Below are positions 62,915-64,000 of a DNA stretch of 64,000 nt, piece by piece. The position numbers were made by a program, and so were the translations under genes. Where the stretch lies: the NCBI GenBank assembly GCA_964035575.1, contig OZ037856.1, forward strand, positions 1,488,001-1,552,000, read 5' to 3'. How positions within the stretch are numbered: position 1 is the stretch's first letter; each line of letters starts with the position of its first letter. Under the pieces are notes generated by a model. It saw only the letters and a program-made list of their open reading frames with translations. It did not search any database and was not told the DNA's origin. Origin of the DNA: Rhynchopus sp. YZ270_cl-10. Lineage: Eukaryota > Euglenozoa > Diplonemea > Diplonemida > Diplonemidae.

Positions 62915-64000
62915 ATGAAAAGGCAACGTAGTGAGAGCGGGTCTGCGGATGGGCGTGCTGACAAAAAGCCTAAGACAACAAAAGAAGCAACACAGGAGGC
63001 AGAAGAAGATGATACAGAAGCTTTTCAAAAACAGACTGGAGAGGATGATGAAGAAAAGGAAAAAACAGAAGATGAGCGCAATGAACCTACAACAGTAGAA
63101 TGCAGTACAAAACGGAAGAGGGGAGATGATGAACCAAGAAGTGCGCAGGAGCAGAAACCTTTCATTTGTGAAAACTGTGGTGCCAGCTTTGCAGTAGATA
63201 AACAGCTCAAAGCACACAAAAAAGGCTCAAAAAAATGCAAAAAAACGTGTCCAAAGTGCAGAATTACGTTTTCTAATTTCCTTGAGAGGCACAATCATCA
63301 GAAGGGCTGCACAGGTGGGTTTCAGGAAGCACCTTCTACTCCTTCTCCTCAGGAAGCACCTTCTACTCCTGATGTGCCACCCCCCAAGAAGCAAAAACTG
63401 GATAAGACTTCAGACGGCCGTTTCAAATGTCCTAATTGCGATGCTACATACAAACGTATTCACAAATTGACGGAGCATCTGAAAAAATGTCAACCTGCCT
63501 GTACTCTTTGTAGGCGCAGTTTTTCATCACCTCTGCAGGCACAGAAGGAAAATCATGCGTGCTTAGGAAAACTTTGCTGTGAGCACTGTGGGGAAGAATT
63601 CACCGAGGTTAAAAACATGAAATCACATGCAGCAACCTGCGAAAAAACATGTCCGTACTGCTATGCACAGTTTGCAGAGGTAAATATTCTACTGAAACAC
63701 ATCACACAATACTGCCTGAGGTTCAAAACTCTCAATTGCAAAATGGACTATCTTTCATACATTTTGCTTGGACAGGATGAGAGAGAGTTACAAAAGGAGA
63801 ATGTGAGTGCTATAACACCTGCACTGTCTGCTAGTGTTGCAGCAGTTTTGTGTTTGGCAGCCATAGAACTTCCCCAGTACTTTGACTTCAACGATTACAC
63901 ACCGCCGTTATTTTCCTGGCTGTTCCATTCAGCTGAAGTATTTCGCATTTCGGCGTTAAGGACTTCTTCAAGGCCATACTATGCCACACAGGATAATCTG
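62915..64000 (+). CDS. Multi-C2HC/C2H2 zinc-finger protein (3' end beyond window)
   Basis: Open from the ATG at 62915 to the window edge, at least 362 residues. The N-terminal 80 residues are very charged (acidic with KKPK and KRKR patches). Six fingers follow in CxxC-x12-H-x(4-6)-C style, where the last ligand is mostly Cys: FICENCGASF (C85, C88, H101, C108), KTCPKCRITF, FKCPNCDATY, PACTLCRRSF, LCCEHCGEEF and KTCPYCYAQF. A Pro/Ser linker with a duplicated QEAPSTP block splits the first two from the rest. After the fingers, a non-finger region with SAITPALSASVAAVLCLAAIEL begins and is cut by the edge. Probably nucleic-acid-binding and nuclear. No family assignment was possible. Confidence 0.75.
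   Translation, partial: MKRQRSESGSADGRADKKPKTTKEATQEAEEDDTEAFQKQTGEDDEEKEKTEDERNEPTTVECSTKRKRGDDEPRSAQEQKPFICENCGASFAVDKQLKAHKKGSKKCKKTCPKCRITFSNFLERHNHQKGCTGGFQEAPSTPSPQEAPSTPDVPPPKKQKLDKTSDGRFKCPNCDATYKRIHKLTEHLKKCQPACTLCRRSFSSPLQAQKENHACLGKLCCEHCGEEFTEVKNMKSHAATCEKTCPYCYAQFAEVNILLKHITQYCLRFKTLNCKMDYLSYILLGQDERELQKENVSAITPALSASVAAVLCLAAIELPQYFDFNDYTPPLFSWLFHSAEVFRISALRTSSRPYYATQDNL

Overview
The window is nuclear DNA of a single-celled eukaryote. It carries a 375-residue actin gene with one short spliceosomal intron, an Arf-family GTPase gene and two zinc-finger genes with 45-62 bp introns. The introns start GTATG or GTATAA and end in A/C-rich ...ACAG with an AAC or AAT just upstream. That resembles the fused branch-point/3' splice site of metamonads such as Trichomonas, but assigning the organism to that group is only a weak inference. 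TAA, TAG and TGA all act as stops.

Layout: 1-5.4 kb is a minus-strand LINE coding region that runs off the left edge (Ser/Asn-rich N-terminus, hydrophobic segments, OTU protease-like domain, zinc finger, reverse transcriptase). 5.4-7.1 kb has no recognisable gene. 7.1-11.7 kb is a Merlin/IS1595-type transposase gene split by three later insertions, each with a target duplication; one copy of each duplication keeps the reading frame. 11.7-22.5 kb is a pile of satellites, GTGCAC-motif arrays, a 2.3 kb element with terminal inverted repeats, and several copies of a ~1 kb poly(A)-tailed retroposon (called A here). 22.65-30.92 kb is an apparently complete two-ORF LINE (OTU, AP endonuclease, reverse transcriptase, RNase H) inserted in the CA-rich part of a tandem repeat (called B). 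30.9-37.6 kb is again satellites and arrays. 37.9-44.9 kb is a Helitron with a Rep-helicase-OTU protein and a second small Rep gene upstream.

45.3-52.8 kb is the gene-rich part: a coiled-coil/C2H2 gene, a CCCH gene, a protein with possible winged-helix domains, actin and Arf. 53.2-61.6 kb is tandem repeats (631 bp satellite, ~1.2 kb higher-order repeat, a foldback element, and two head-to-head 8-mer arrays). 61.8-64 kb returns to genes: a second coiled-coil/C2H2 gene and a protein with serial C2HC fingers that runs off the right edge.

The most striking theme is that three unrelated mobile elements in one window (two LINEs of different type and a Helitron) each encode an OTU-type cysteine protease-like domain. 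This suggests repeated acquisition of a deubiquitinase-like function by selfish elements in this genome.
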